A stretch of DNA of 64,000 nucleotides from JACRCG01 sp964524835 (GTDB lineage: Bacteria; Desulfobacterota; Desulfuromonadia; Geobacterales; Pseudopelobacteraceae): assembly GCA_964524835.1 (NCBI GenBank), contig CAZGEG010000005.1:124001-188000 (forward strand). Reading direction: 5' to 3'. Below the pieces are notes generated by a model that did not search any database, had not been told where the DNA came from, and was given only the letters and a program-made list of their open reading frames with translations. Of this stretch, positions 1-8,215 are shown piece by piece; position 1 is the first letter of the stretch; the number at the start of each line of letters is the position of its first letter. A program made the translations under genes and the position numbers.

Positions 1-2288
1 AAGGCGCCGGTTTCAATCTGTACGTATCCGGTGAAACCGGTACCGGCCGTACATCCACCATTGCCAGCATCCTCAGCAAACGCGCCAAGAGCGAACCGCA
101 GCCCCACGACTGGGTGTATGTCAATAATTTCAAGGATTCCGATTCCGCTATTTCACTCGATCTTCCTGCCGGAAAGGGGAGCGAGCTGGCGGCAGACATG
201 AAGGAGTTGATCGAGGCCTTCAGGAAGGATATCCCCAAGGCGCTTGAAAGCAGCGAATATGAAAGCAGGCGTGCCGAACTGCTGGAGAGCTACCAGGCGG
301 CTTCGAACGAACTATTCCAGGGCCTGGAAAGGGCGGCCGAAAAGGTCGGATTCTCACTGCAACGAACCGTCTCCGGACTTGTGATCGTACCACAGAAAGC
401 CGGGCGGAACTATACCCAGGAAGAATATGATGCCCTCAACGAAAAAAAACGCGCAAAACTGGAGAAGCAGGGTAAGGAACTGACGGAACAGCTGAATGAA
501 GTTCTCCGCCAGGTGCGCGAGCAGGAAAAGGTAACAAAGGACGCCCTGTCACAGGCCGACCGGGATGTCGGAATGTCCTGCCTGGGGCACCGCCTTGATC
601 CGTTGCGGGAAAAATACCGCGATCTGGACAAGGTAACCGGCTACCTGGAGTCCGTCCAGGAGGATATACTGAACACCCTGGATGATTTCAAGCCGCAGAC
701 TACCCAACCGCAGATTCCCGGTATCAAGCTGCCGCGTCAGGAGCCGACCTTTGACCGCTATCAGGTCAATGTACTGGTGGACAACAAGGACACGGACGGT
801 GCTCCGGTGGTGTTCGAGTCAAACCCGACCTACAACAACCTCTTCGGGCGAATAGAGCACGTCATGCAGTACGGCGGCGTGGCGGTGACCGATTTCACCA
901 TGATCCGCTCCGGAGCCCTGCATCGCGCCAACGGCGGCTATCTGGTCATCGATGCCCGTGAGGTGCTGATGAACCCTTTCGTCTGGGATTCCCTGAAGCG
1001 CAGCATCCGCAACAGCGAGATCAGAATCGAAGATGTTCTGGAGCAGTACCGTTTCATGACGATGGTTTCACTCAAACCGGAACCGGTCCGGATGCAAGTC
1101 AAGATCGTGCTGATCGGCACCCCTTGGATTTATTACCTCCTTTTCCACCTTGACCCGGACTATCGCAAGTTCTTTAAAGTTAAAGCGGAGTTTGACAGCC
1201 GTGTGGCCCGGACCCCGGAGATCATGAACGATTATTCCCTGTTTGTCGCCAGCCATTGCCGTACGGAGGGGCTGCTGCCGTTCCACAAAAGCGGAGTCGC
1301 CGCCCTGCTCGAACATGCCGCACGCATGACGGACGACCAGTCCAAGCTCTCATCCCAATTCATGGAAATTGCCGATTTCATCCGCGAAATAAGTTTCTGG
1401 GCCACGAAAGCCGGTCGGGCCATCATCAACGGCGACGATGTCCGTGCCGCCGCCGAGGAAAGCCTCTATCGTGTCAACCGGATTGAGGAGCGGATGCAGG
1501 AACTGTACGAGGACGGCACCATCATGGTCGATACCTCCGGGGCGGTAGTCGGACAGATCAACGGCCTCTCGGTCATCGGCCTCGGCGACCACACTTTCGG
1601 CCGCCCGACCCGCATCACCGCGACGGTCTATGCAGGACAGGACGGCATGGTCAACATCGAGCGGGAAGTAAAGCTTTCGGGCCCAATCCATGACAAGGGG
1701 GTTCTGATCCTGACCGGCTACCTGGGAGGGACCTTTGCGGCAGAACGGCCGCTGTCGCTGTCGGCATCGATCTGTTTCGAGCAGTCCTATGACGGCATCG
1801 AGGGGGACAGCGCCTCATCCACCGAACTCTACGCGCTCCTGTCGGCTCTTTCAGGAGTTGCGGTCAAACAGGGGATAGCGGTGACCGGCAGCGTCAATCA
1901 GCGCGGCATGGTGCAGCCGATAGGGGGCGTCAACCACAAGATCGAAGGGTTCTTTGCTGTATGCCGCGCCCAGGGGCTGAACGGAGAACAGGGGGTCATG
2001 ATTCCGAAATCGAACGAACGTCATCTAATGCTTCACGAGGATGTCGTCAAGGCGGTGGCTGACGGGAAGTTCCATATCTGGAGCGTGGATACGATCGAGC
2101 AGGGGATCGAAATCCTCACCGGCTTCAGGGCGGGGCAACGCGGCAAAAACGGGAAATTTTCAAAGGGGTCGGTTTACCAGCTTGTCGACGACCGTTTGCG
2201 GAAAATGGCGGAGCGCATGAAAGATCAGAATAAGAAACAGAACCCGAAAACCAAAAAACAGACGGTTACAAAACAGATCACAAATTGA
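1..2288 (+). CDS. Lon-like ATP-dependent protease (partial, 5' end outside window)
   Basis: C-terminal part of a Lon-family AAA+ serine protease of the LonB-like/AAA_32 type. The open frame runs in from the left edge (first full codon at base 3), so the start lies outside the window. A P-loop GETGTGRTS is encoded at about bases 30-56; it has Arg where the Walker A Lys is usual. A long helical insert follows (about 200-700), then the ATPase half. The C-terminal protease domain has the Ser-Lys dyad: Ser in GDSAS (codon 1809) and Lys in NHKIEGF (codon 1938). The tail after about base 2150 is Lys/Gln-rich and looks disordered. Predicted cytoplasmic, degrading folded or damaged proteins. The hemerythrin gene begins within 25 bases of the stop and may be cotranscribed. 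Family assignment is firm; substrate is unknown. Confidence 0.9.
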   Translation, partial: GAGFNLYVSGETGTGRTSTIASILSKRAKSEPQPHDWVYVNNFKDSDSAISLDLPAGKGSELAADMKELIEAFRKDIPKALESSEYESRRAELLESYQAASNELFQGLERAAEKVGFSLQRTVSGLVIVPQKAGRNYTQEEYDALNEKKRAKLEKQGKELTEQLNEVLRQVREQEKVTKDALSQADRDVGMSCLGHRLDPLREKYRDLDKVTGYLESVQEDILNTLDDFKPQTTQPQIPGIKLPRQEPTFDRYQVNVLVDNKDTDGAPVVFESNPTYNNLFGRIEHVMQYGGVAVTDFTMIRSGALHRANGGYLVIDAREVLMNPFVWDSLKRSIRNSEIRIEDVLEQYRFMTMVSLKPEPVRMQVKIVLIGTPWIYYLLFHLDPDYRKFFKVKAEFDSRVARTPEIMNDYSLFVASHCRTEGLLPFHKSGVAALLEHAARMTDDQSKLSSQFMEIADFIREISFWATKAGRAIINGDDVRAAAEESLYRVNRIEERMQELYEDGTIMVDTSGAVVGQINGLSVIGLGDHTFGRPTRITATVYAGQDGMVNIEREVKLSGPIHDKGVLILTGYLGGTFAAERPLSLSASICFEQSYDGIEGDSASSTELYALLSALSGVAVKQGIAVTGSVNQRGMVQPIGGVNHKIEGFFAVCRAQGLNGEQGVMIPKSNERHLMLHEDVVKAVADGKFHIWSVDTIEQGIEILTGFRAGQRGKNGKFSKGSVYQLVDDRLRKMAERMKDQNKKQNPKTKKQTVTKQITN

Positions 2289-2311
2289 ATCCGGAACGGA
2301 AAGGGAACATC

Positions 2312-2719
2312 GTGGGCATACAGTGGAGAGAGTCATTATCAATAGGCATCCCAGTCATTGACAATCAGCACAAGGAGCTTCTGCATCGCTTTGACGGCTT
2401 GCTGACTGCGTGCCAGAACGGCAAGGGTGTTGAAGAGCTAAAGGAGTTGCAGACGTTTCTGGAGGAATATGTGCAAACTCATTTCAACCACGAGGAAGCG
2501 CTTCAGCGACTGCACCGTTATCCGGCCTATGAGGCCCATAAGTCGGAACACCTCTATTTCATTGATCAGCTTAACAAGCTGAAGACGGAAACCCGACACG
2601 AGGGGGTATCCACTCACCATGTCGTAGAGACCAACAACCTGCTCCTGAAATGGCTGCTGAACCATATCTCCAAAGTCGATATGGAGCTGGGGACATTTCT
2701 CAAAGCTGGCACTCCCTGA
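2312..2719 (+). CDS. Bacteriohemerythrin
   Basis: Single-domain hemerythrin of about 135 residues, expected to bind O2 or act as an oxygen/iron buffer through a non-heme di-iron site in the cytoplasm. The start is chosen at GTG 2312 because it gives the usual family N-terminus (MGIQWRESLSIG, then IDNQHKEL) and has a purine-rich AAAGGGA about 7 bases upstream. A TTG at 2285 is also in frame but would overlap the protease stop. Di-iron ligands are visible: His in IDNQHKE, His in THFNHEE with its Glu, His in YEAHKSEH, and His/Asp in LLNHISKVD. It is the last gene of this plus-strand run and is followed by a bidirectional hairpin. Hemerythrins are common in Geobacter-type anaerobes that meet oxygen transiently. 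Confidence 0.9.
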   Translation: MGIQWRESLSIGIPVIDNQHKELLHRFDGLLTACQNGKGVEELKELQTFLEEYVQTHFNHEEALQRLHRYPAYEAHKSEHLYFIDQLNKLKTETRHEGVSTHHVVETNNLLLKWLLNHISKVDMELGTFLKAGTP

Positions 2720-2728
2720 AAAAATAAA

Positions 2729-2757
2729 TGCCGGGGCGCAGTTAATGCGCCCCGGCA
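2729..2757. terminator. Bidirectional intrinsic terminator
   Basis: A perfect 12-bp GC-rich stem (TGCCGGGGCGCA / TGCGCCCCGGCA) with a 5-base loop lies between the convergent hemerythrin and SAP-protein genes. An A-rich run on the left provides a T-rich tail for minus-strand transcripts. The plus-strand side lacks a T tract, so termination should be stronger for the minus strand. Confidence 0.7.
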
Positions 2758-2785
2758 GTAAGCAGCCCCTCTGTTCCGTCCGGTA

Positions 2786-2965
2786 TCAGTTACAGTCATC
2801 TCTCCAGAGACACTCTGCCTGACCGCATCCGGAAGCCCGACCTGTTTCAAAACAGGCATCGTTCCCCTCAACCGATTGTATGGCCCGCACCAGTTCAGCC
2901 TTTTTCAGTTTGCCGACCTTGATGTCGTGCTGTTTAGCAATTGCCTTGATTTCTTCCAGTTTCAT
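2786..2965 (-). CDS. Small SAP-domain protein with four-cysteine tail
   Basis: A 59-residue protein read on the minus strand from ATG at 2965, preceded by a clear GGGGGAG ribosome site. Residues 1-30 (MKLEEIKAIAKQHDIKVGKL, then KKAELVRAIQ) fit the SAP / Rho-N-type helix-turn-helix fold used for nucleic-acid binding. Residues 35-59 hold four cysteines at 38, 47, 52 and 58 (C-x8-C-x4-C-x5-C), which could bind a metal. It has its own ribosome site and a terminator just downstream, so it appears to be a stand-alone gene. Function is unknown; DNA or RNA binding is inferred from the SAP-like half only. Genes this short are easily missed by automatic callers. Confidence 0.8.
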   Translation of the reverse strand: MKLEEIKAIAKQHDIKVGKLKKAELVRAIQSVEGNDACFETGRASGCGQAECLWRDDCN

Positions 2966-3049
2966 CGTGAATTACTCCCCCGTCTTTTGAATAGATACGT
3001 AATGAGCAACATTCTACCGTACGAATATGCACAGTCAAGCCAACCGGAC

Positions 3050-3082
3050 AAAAAAAGAGGCGGAACAGCAACTGCCCGCCTC
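3050..3082 (-). terminator. Intrinsic terminator of the ppiD-purC operon
   Basis: Read on the minus strand, a GAGGCGG / CCGCCTC stem is followed by seven T residues, about 25 bases beyond the purC stop. Confidence 0.8.
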
Positions 3083-3106
3083 CTGATCGGTCGTATCGAG
3101 CGGGTT

Positions 3107-3997
3107 CTACACCGTTATTCCGGCAATCCGCTGCAGCGCCTCACGGTATTTATCGGCTGTCTTGTCCAGAATTTCCTGCGGCAGTACCGGCGCCGGGGCA
3201 CATTTACCCCAGTCGAGGGTTTCAAGGTAATCCCGCAAAAACTGCTTGTCGAAACTCGGCTGCTGGCCGCCCGGCTGATACCCCTCCTTCAGCCAGAACC
3301 GGCTTGAATCCGGGGTCATGCACTCATCAATGATGATCAGCTCACCTTCGTACACACCGAACTCGAACTTGGTGTCGGCAATGATGATCCCCTTTTTGTC
3401 GGCCAGGTCTCGGGCACGGGTGTAGATTTTCAGGGTATAATCACGGGCCTTTTCTGCCAGATCGCGGCCGCAGAGTTCCACCATTGTTTCAAACGTGATC
3501 GTTTCATCGTGAGCGCCGAGATCGGCTTTCGTGGAAGGGGTGAAGATCGGTTCCGGCAGGCGATCTGACTCTTTCAGCCCGACCGGCAGCGTAATGCCGC
3601 TGATTTTGCCGGTTGCCTTGTAATCCTTCCACCCCGAACCGGAAACATACCCGCGCACGATACATTCAACCGGCAGCGGCGTCGCCTTTTTGACCAGCAT
3701 CGATCGACCCTCGAGAATATCCGCGTACGGCCGGCATTCGGCGGGGTAGTCAGCAACATCGATGGAAATAATATGGTTTGGAACTATGTCTTCCATCAGG
3801 CGGAACCAGAAGGCCGAAATCTGGGTCAACACAAAACCTTTGTCGGGTATCGGTTCGTTCATTATCACATCGAACGCCGAAATCCGGTCGGACGTTACCA
3901 GCAGCAAGGTGTCGCCGAGATCATAAATATCACGCACTTTTCCCCTTGCCATCAGTTTCAGGCCGGGAAAATCGGTTTGCAGAACAAGTTTTGACAT
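3107..3997 (-). CDS. purC: Phosphoribosylaminoimidazole-succinocarboxamide synthase
   Basis: SAICAR synthetase, 296 residues. It joins aspartate to CAIR with ATP in de novo purine synthesis, in the cytoplasm. The N-terminal ATP-grasp-like signature GKVRDIYDLGD, the SDRISAFDVIM segment, IIADTKFEFG and DECMTPDSSRFW are all present. The length is that of the longer PurC form (the E. coli enzyme is about 237 residues). The start ATG at 3997 has AGGAG 7 bases upstream. It lies 9 bases after the ppiD-like gene on the same strand and ends before a strong terminator, so the two probably form an operon. Confidence 0.97.
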   Translation of the reverse strand: MSKLVLQTDFPGLKLMARGKVRDIYDLGDTLLLVTSDRISAFDVIMNEPIPDKGFVLTQISAFWFRLMEDIVPNHIISIDVADYPAECRPYADILEGRSMLVKKATPLPVECIVRGYVSGSGWKDYKATGKISGITLPVGLKESDRLPEPIFTPSTKADLGAHDETITFETMVELCGRDLAEKARDYTLKIYTRARDLADKKGIIIADTKFEFGVYEGELIIIDECMTPDSSRFWLKEGYQPGGQQPSFDKQFLRDYLETLDWGKCAPAPVLPQEILDKTADKYREALQRIAGITV

Positions 3998-4006
3998 AAT
4001 TGTCTC

Positions 4007-5593
4007 CTATTTATCGGCGATCAGCGCCTGATTTATCTCGATCTTGGCTTTTTCCCGCAACCCCTTGCTCCATTCGCTCAAGGCCTCTTCCTGTTTCTTG
4101 GGGAGCATCTTCTTCTTCAGTTCTTCCCGAGTCGCATCAAACTGGGCTTTTGGTGCTTCGGTACGGCTCTTTACCCTGACGGCATACCAGCGGTTACCAA
4201 CCTTGAACGGGACTGCAGGAGCCTGCCCCGCAGAGAGTTTGAATACTGCATCGGCAATTTCGGGAGAGGTGCCGATAGACGGAATATCACCTTTGGCAGA
4301 GAAACCGAAACTTCCGGTAGACTGGGTCTTAATTGCTGCTTTGGTCGAAAGCTGCTGTGCCGCTTCATCCGCTTTTTTCTTTGCCAGTTCGATCGCTTTG
4401 GCGGCCCTCGCCTTTTCCTCAACAGCCTGCCGTATTTCGGCCAGTGCCGGAACAGTTGCCGCCTTACGTTCCTTGGCCTTGATTATATAGATTCCCTTTG
4501 CAGTTTCAACCGGTCCGCCAAGCTCCCCCTGCTTCAGTTCTAGTGCTTTCTTGATCACCGCCGTTTCGCCAAGCAGTGAAGGGGCAGGCGCAGCGGCCGT
4601 AAACAGGGGGGTTTCCTGAACCTTCTGTTTCAGGGTGCCTGCAATCAGGTTCAAGTCTCCTGATTTGATGTTCTTGTACAACGTGTCGGCGGCGAGTTCA
4701 AACAACACCTTGGCCGCCTTCTGTTTGACCGCTTCGGCCTTGACCTTTTCCTTCACGTCGGCCAGGGGCTGAATGCCGTCCTTCCCCTGCCACTTGTCAA
4801 TGTTCTTCTGGTAATAGGTCTGGATTTCCTCTTCCGATACCGAAGTTTTTGCCGCCTGCGTGGCGGGATCGAGCAAAACATAGGAAAGCGCAGCTTTTTC
4901 GGCGGTTTTGAACTCATTCTGGTTTTTTTGCAGATAGTCGTTCAGGTCCGCATCGCTCAGCTTCACTTCAGCGACAACATCGGAAGGAGCATAGGCCACA
5001 TACTCAAGGTCCAGCTTGTCGTTTTCCTTTTTGTACTGCGCCAGGGCATCCGCATCGGTCACGACAGCCTTGTCCTTGATCGACTGGCGGACCTTTTTGA
5101 GCAAGACTTCACCTTCCTGTCCCTCTTCATAATCCTTGGCGGTCATGCGGTTTGACCGCAACACCTGCTGATATTGATCAAAACTGAATTTACCGTCTTT
5201 CTGAAACATCGGCATCGCTTCTATCGAAGCGGCCACATCGTCTTTTGAAACCTTGATTCCAAGCGATTTGGCCTCTTTCATGGCCAGCAGGTTGTCAATC
5301 AGCCCGTCAAGGGCAACCTTTTTCAACCCGAGCATCTTCTCCATCTCGGCGGGTATCGACTGGCCGTAAATTTGCTGGTACATGCCCCTGATGCGCTGAT
5401 ATGCGTTCTGGTACTCTTCGAGAGTAATGCGCGTACCGTTAACCTTGGCAGCATATCCACCCTGGCCGCTACCCATCCCGTCACCGCCGACGCCCCATAC
5501 CAGAAACATGGTTCCGACAAAAGAAAGGACAATGATGACAAAGACTATCTTGATGATAATCGAATTTTTCTGCTTGCGCATGATATCCAGCAT
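4007..5593 (-). CDS. PpiD/SurA-type periplasmic folding factor, catalytic half not evident
   Basis: A 528-residue membrane-anchored protein of the SurA_N_3/PpiD family. Residues about 11-33 are a single hydrophobic anchor (IIIKIVFVIIVLSFVGTMFL), with the rest predicted periplasmic. Residues about 45-200 match the SurA-type chaperone domain. The expected parvulin domain is not recognisable. Instead, two segments resemble only the second half of a parvulin domain: KQGELGGPVETAKGIYIIK and, further on, GSFGFSAKGDIPSIG to VGNRWYAVRVK. No ARHILV-type first strand with its histidine is seen. I infer a chaperone role in envelope-protein folding rather than proline isomerisation. It leads an operon with purC and has a good sigma-70-type promoter upstream. 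Confidence 0.8.
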   Translation of the reverse strand: MLDIMRKQKNSIIIKIVFVIIVLSFVGTMFLVWGVGGDGMGSGQGGYAAKVNGTRITLEEYQNAYQRIRGMYQQIYGQSIPAEMEKMLGLKKVALDGLIDNLLAMKEAKSLGIKVSKDDVAASIEAMPMFQKDGKFSFDQYQQVLRSNRMTAKDYEEGQEGEVLLKKVRQSIKDKAVVTDADALAQYKKENDKLDLEYVAYAPSDVVAEVKLSDADLNDYLQKNQNEFKTAEKAALSYVLLDPATQAAKTSVSEEEIQTYYQKNIDKWQGKDGIQPLADVKEKVKAEAVKQKAAKVLFELAADTLYKNIKSGDLNLIAGTLKQKVQETPLFTAAAPAPSLLGETAVIKKALELKQGELGGPVETAKGIYIIKAKERKAATVPALAEIRQAVEEKARAAKAIELAKKKADEAAQQLSTKAAIKTQSTGSFGFSAKGDIPSIGTSPEIADAVFKLSAGQAPAVPFKVGNRWYAVRVKSRTEAPKAQFDATREELKKKMLPKKQEEALSEWSKGLREKAKIEINQALIADK

Positions 5594-5630
5594 GAATTGG
5601 AGCTCCTTGAGAGGATGAAAGTACGTAAAA

Positions 5631-5647
5631 CGCCGCTAATGGCGGCG
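5631..5647 (-). other. Leader hairpin upstream of the ppiD-like gene
   Basis: On the minus strand, CGCCGC / GCGGCG with a 5-base loop is followed by GTTTTACG. It lies between the promoter at 5656-5684 and the start codon at 5593. It resembles a weak intrinsic terminator, so attenuation of ppiD-purC is possible. Confidence 0.45.
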
Positions 5648-5655
5648 GGAGCGTC

Positions 5656-5684
5656 ATACTACTATACGTACACCGTGATTGCAA
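5656..5684 (-). promoter_or_regulatory. Sigma-70-type promoter for ppiD-purC
   Basis: On the minus strand: -35 TTGCAA (5684-5679), a 17-base spacer, and -10 TAGTAT (5661-5656). It lies about 60 bases upstream of the start codon. Confidence 0.6.
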
Positions 5685-5818
5685 GCGCTTGTTTATCGCG
5701 CCGCCAAAGCTGCAGGCATGGTGCCGGTGGAATATATTCTTGAGTTTACGTTACCATTCAGGTACGATTTTCTGTCCGGATATGTATTATTTATTCTTGA
5801 TTGCGCTACGGGAGCACT

Positions 5819-6895
5819 ATGAGTACTGAATTTGTTCCGAAATGGATTGCATGGGAAACTACGCAAAGATGCAACCTGCACTGTGTACACTGTCGCTGTT
5901 CCTCCGACTTGACATCTTCTGAAGGTGACTTTACCACGGAGGAGGGAAAGAAGCTCCTCCAGGATATTGCCGAATTTTCCAAGCCGGTTGTTGTCCTTTC
6001 CGGTGGGGAGCCGCTGCTCCGTCCCGACATCTTCGAACTGGCGGAATACGGCACCTCCCTCGGCCTCCGGATGTGCATGGCTACCAACGGCTCACTGGTT
6101 ACGGACGAAATATGCCAGCAGATGAAGCGGGCCGACATAAAAATGGTTTCGCTGTCGCTTGACGGGTCGAACGCCGAGGTGCACGACAATTTCCGCCAGT
6201 CGCCCGGTTCATTCGAAGGAGTTGTCCGGGCAGCTGAGATTTTCCGGAGAAACGGACAGAAGTTTCTGATCAACTCATCCTTTACCAAGCGCAACCAGAC
6301 CGATATTGCGGCCACGTTCAAGACCGCAAAGGGGCTGGGCGCCACGGCCTGGTACATGTTCATGATCGTACCGACCGGACGCGGCGAAGAGATCATGAGT
6401 GAACTGATCTCAAAAGAAGATTACGAGGAGATTCTTGACTGGCACTATCAGCAGGAAAAGATGGAGGACGACATCCTGATGCGCCCGACCTGCGCCCCCC
6501 ACTATTACCGGATCGTTCCACAGAAGGCAAAGGCCGAAGGGACCAAGTTCGAGCGCCGTTCACTGACCTTCTCTACCGGAGGGGGAAAAGGGTGCATCGC
6601 CGCGCAATCCATCTGCCTGATCGACTGTTTCGGCAACGTAAAGCCCTGCTCCTACTTCCACCGCACCGCCGGCAATGTCAAGGAGACCCCTTTCCGTGAA
6701 ATATGGGAAAAGTCCGAGCTTTTCAACGATCTTCGCGATTTTAAATCGTACAAGGGGAAATGCGGCCAGTGCGAATACCTCAACGTCTGCGGGGGGTGCC
6801 GGGCACGTGCCGATGCGGTATACGGCGACTATATGGAAGAGGAGCCTTTCTGCAATTACGTTCCGATAAAAATGCAGCGGGAAAAACCCGAGTAG
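5819..6895 (+). CDS. Radical SAM/SPASM protein, AhbD-like (heme synthase of the siroheme route)
   Basis: A 358-residue radical SAM enzyme with a C-terminal SPASM region. The [4Fe-4S]-SAM motif CNLHCVHC is near residue 23, followed by a SAM-binding SGGEPLLRPD loop. C-terminal cysteines occur in CIAAQSICLIDC, KPCSYF, CGQCEYLNVCGGC and the final EEPFC. The RPTCAPHYYR motif and overall arrangement resemble AhbD/NirJ-type proteins that act on heme precursors; AhbD decarboxylates Fe-coproporphyrin III to heme b. The start at ATG 5819 is supported by CGGGAGC upstream; an in-frame start at 5801 lacks one. It stands alone, divergent from the ppiD-like gene. The radical SAM call is certain; the exact subfamily is an inference from memory, and a peptide-modifying role is the main alternative. 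Confidence 0.7.
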   Translation: MSTEFVPKWIAWETTQRCNLHCVHCRCSSDLTSSEGDFTTEEGKKLLQDIAEFSKPVVVLSGGEPLLRPDIFELAEYGTSLGLRMCMATNGSLVTDEICQQMKRADIKMVSLSLDGSNAEVHDNFRQSPGSFEGVVRAAEIFRRNGQKFLINSSFTKRNQTDIAATFKTAKGLGATAWYMFMIVPTGRGEEIMSELISKEDYEEILDWHYQQEKMEDDILMRPTCAPHYYRIVPQKAKAEGTKFERRSLTFSTGGGKGCIAAQSICLIDCFGNVKPCSYFHRTAGNVKETPFREIWEKSELFNDLRDFKSYKGKCGQCEYLNVCGGCRARADAVYGDYMEEEPFCNYVPIKMQREKPE

Positions 6896-6914
6896 CAGTA
6901 ACTAAACTTTACTA

Positions 6915-6943
6915 TTGACACCTCGCGGCGATAACGTTATAAG
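6915..6943 (+). promoter_or_regulatory. Promoter of tRNA-Phe
   Basis: A consensus -35 TTGACA (6915-6920), a 17-base spacer and -10 TATAAG (6938-6943), ending 12 bases before the mature tRNA. Confidence 0.85.
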
Positions 6944-6955
6944 AGAAATCCTTTT

Positions 6956-7031
6956 GCCCAGGTAGCTCAGTCGGTAGAGCAGAGGATTGAAAATCCTCGT
7001 GTCGGCGGTTCGATTCCGTCCCTGGGCACCA
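6956..7031 (+). tRNA. tRNA-Phe (anticodon GAA), CCA encoded
   Basis: A 76-base cloverleaf. The acceptor arms GCCCAGG / CCTGGGC pair fully. The D arm carries AGCTCAGTCGGTAGAGC. The anticodon stem GAGGA/TCCTC encloses the loop TTGAAAA (anticodon GAA), and the T arm has GGTTCGATTCC. The 3' CCA is encoded. A consensus promoter lies upstream and a strong terminator downstream, so it is a single-gene unit. Confidence 0.98.
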
Positions 7032-7060
7032 TTTAAATACCTAGAAACACAAGCATAACT

Positions 7061-7098
7061 GAAGGCTCCTGATACCGATCAGGGGCCTTCTACTTTTT
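7061..7098 (+). terminator. Terminator of tRNA-Phe
   Basis: The stem GAAGGCTCCTGAT / ATCAGGGGCCTTC (one mismatch, 4-base loop) is followed by a T-rich tail (TACTTTTTC). Confidence 0.85.
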
Positions 7099-7209
7099 CG
7101 TTGTATCACTGTTGTATCATATCGCTGGATGTTAGCCCCGTGAAAGTCCATCATAATCGGCACAAATCCTGACAAAACGCATTTAAGATTTTATAGCTCG
7201 GATCACTCG

Positions 7210-7242
7210 ATGGCCATTTGCGGCCTTTATGCAAATGACCAT
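7210..7242. repeat. Inverted repeat (12-bp arms)
   Basis: ATGGCCATTTGC (7210-7221) and GCAAATGACCAT (7231-7242) pair with one mismatch across a 9-base spacer. No T tract follows, and no gene is adjacent. Confidence 0.6.
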
Positions 7243-7723
7243 TGAGGGACCGAACAAGGCGCAGCCTTGATATGAACCATGCCGCATCCGGACAATGAAA
7301 ACGACCCATATCTGCTTTCTAAATTTCTGATAAATCCGGCCGCAATATCCGGCGGAACCTCAACATCGTGAGGGCTGCGATGGGAGTGGCGGGAGAAATA
7401 CCCGGTTCAGCCACACGCGCTCCACTTGTATACCTGTCAATTCACAAGGGGGAGCGCGGAGACACACGTAGCGCTGCTGCCGCATGACGCCAACACCTCT
7501 CAACCGGCATTGACACCGCACCTGATGACATTTCACCGGTACCTCAAATGAGGCATGCAGCCTGAAATGCAGCAACAAAACAGGATACATTTCAAGCCTC
7601 GACTCACCTTTATTCAATGACCGATCCACTGATAATTTCCATCTGACGGCCATTCCGACAACAGATATCAAACTTGGTTGCGATTATGCAAAGGAATCAA
7701 TCTCGTTGGTCATTTCAGGAACA

Positions 7724-7765
7724 GAAAACTGCCGATTGCGTCGGTACGCGTGGACTGCAGTTTTC
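7724..7765 (+). promoter_or_regulatory. Nested hairpin directly upstream of the lipoprotein ribosome site
   Basis: GAAAACTGC (7724-7732) pairs perfectly with GCAGTTTTC (7757-7765). An inner GCGT/ACGC stem sits within. The hairpin ends where the AAAAGGGG ribosome site of the lipoprotein gene begins, so it could influence translation. No known riboswitch class is recognised. Confidence 0.4.
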
Positions 7766-7779
7766 AAAAGGGGATAGAT

Positions 7780-8190
7780 ATGAAAAAACTGCTTTTGGGA
7801 ATGATTGCCATAATGATGCTGGTGATGGCAGGCTGTGGGGGTGGAAGTGTTGAGGTGGCTGTTCCTGTTGGACCGGAACCGCCATCGATCACGTCATACA
7901 GTTTCACCAAGGACCCGGTCAGGGAGTTTGTTGACGGGAGCGTCGCTTTTTATGCTCCCGATTTCGATATCTACACGATGACCGTTGTTGCCATTGATCC
8001 AAGAGGGTTCGAAATATCCAGGACGCAAACATCTATCAATCTCCCGGGAGCAGTACAGGGGACGATTCCCTTTACCATCGATTATGCCGCCTTCCCGTCA
8101 GAAGCATTTGCGTACACCTTCAGCGTCTACCTGACGGACTCCAACGGAAACACATCCAGTCAGGCGGTGGATACGTTTTTTGTTCCATGA
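7780..8190 (+). CDS. Small hypothetical lipoprotein
   Basis: A 136-residue protein of unknown function. The start is ATG 7780, 6 bases after AAAAGGGG; in-frame codons further upstream would spoil the signal peptide. Residues 1-21 form a lipoprotein signal with lipobox VMAGC, followed by a short Gly/Val linker. Residues about 38-136 look like a single beta-sandwich domain (alternating hydrophobic strands, YTFSVYLTDSNGN near the end), reminiscent of Ig-like or fibronectin-type folds; that is inferred from pattern only. Predicted anchored to the outer or inner membrane facing the periplasm. It converges on the EamA transporter gene with only 15 bases between the stops. Confidence 0.75.
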   Translation: MKKLLLGMIAIMMLVMAGCGGGSVEVAVPVGPEPPSITSYSFTKDPVREFVDGSVAFYAPDFDIYTMTVVAIDPRGFEISRTQTSINLPGAVQGTIPFTIDYAAFPSEAFAYTFSVYLTDSNGNTSSQAVDTFFVP

Positions 8191-8192
8191 TA

Positions 8193-8215
8193 GCTCGGCA
8201 ATGTACTAGCCGAGC
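8193..8215. terminator. Hairpin between convergent genes
   Basis: GCTCGGC (8193-8199) and GCCGAGC (8209-8215) flank a 9-base loop that contains the stop codon of the minus-strand transporter. There is no T tract, so terminator function is only likely from position. Confidence 0.4.

Larger units (their letters stand above)
7099..7779. other. Gene-poor stretch downstream of tRNA-Phe
   Basis: About 680 bases without a convincing gene. Open frames here lack family resemblance and good ribosome sites. The stretch holds a short direct repeat (TTGTATCACTG / TTGTATCATA, 7101-7121), a 12-bp hairpin at 7210-7242 and a nested hairpin at 7724-7765. The position 3' of a tRNA gene would suit an old integration site, but no integrase or duplicated tRNA end is visible here. 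Confidence 0.5.

Noticed and set aside
7360..7671. 103-codon minus-strand frame in the tRNA-downstream stretch
   Set aside because: No ribosome site, composition unlike neighbouring genes, and no recognisable pattern; kept as non-coding.
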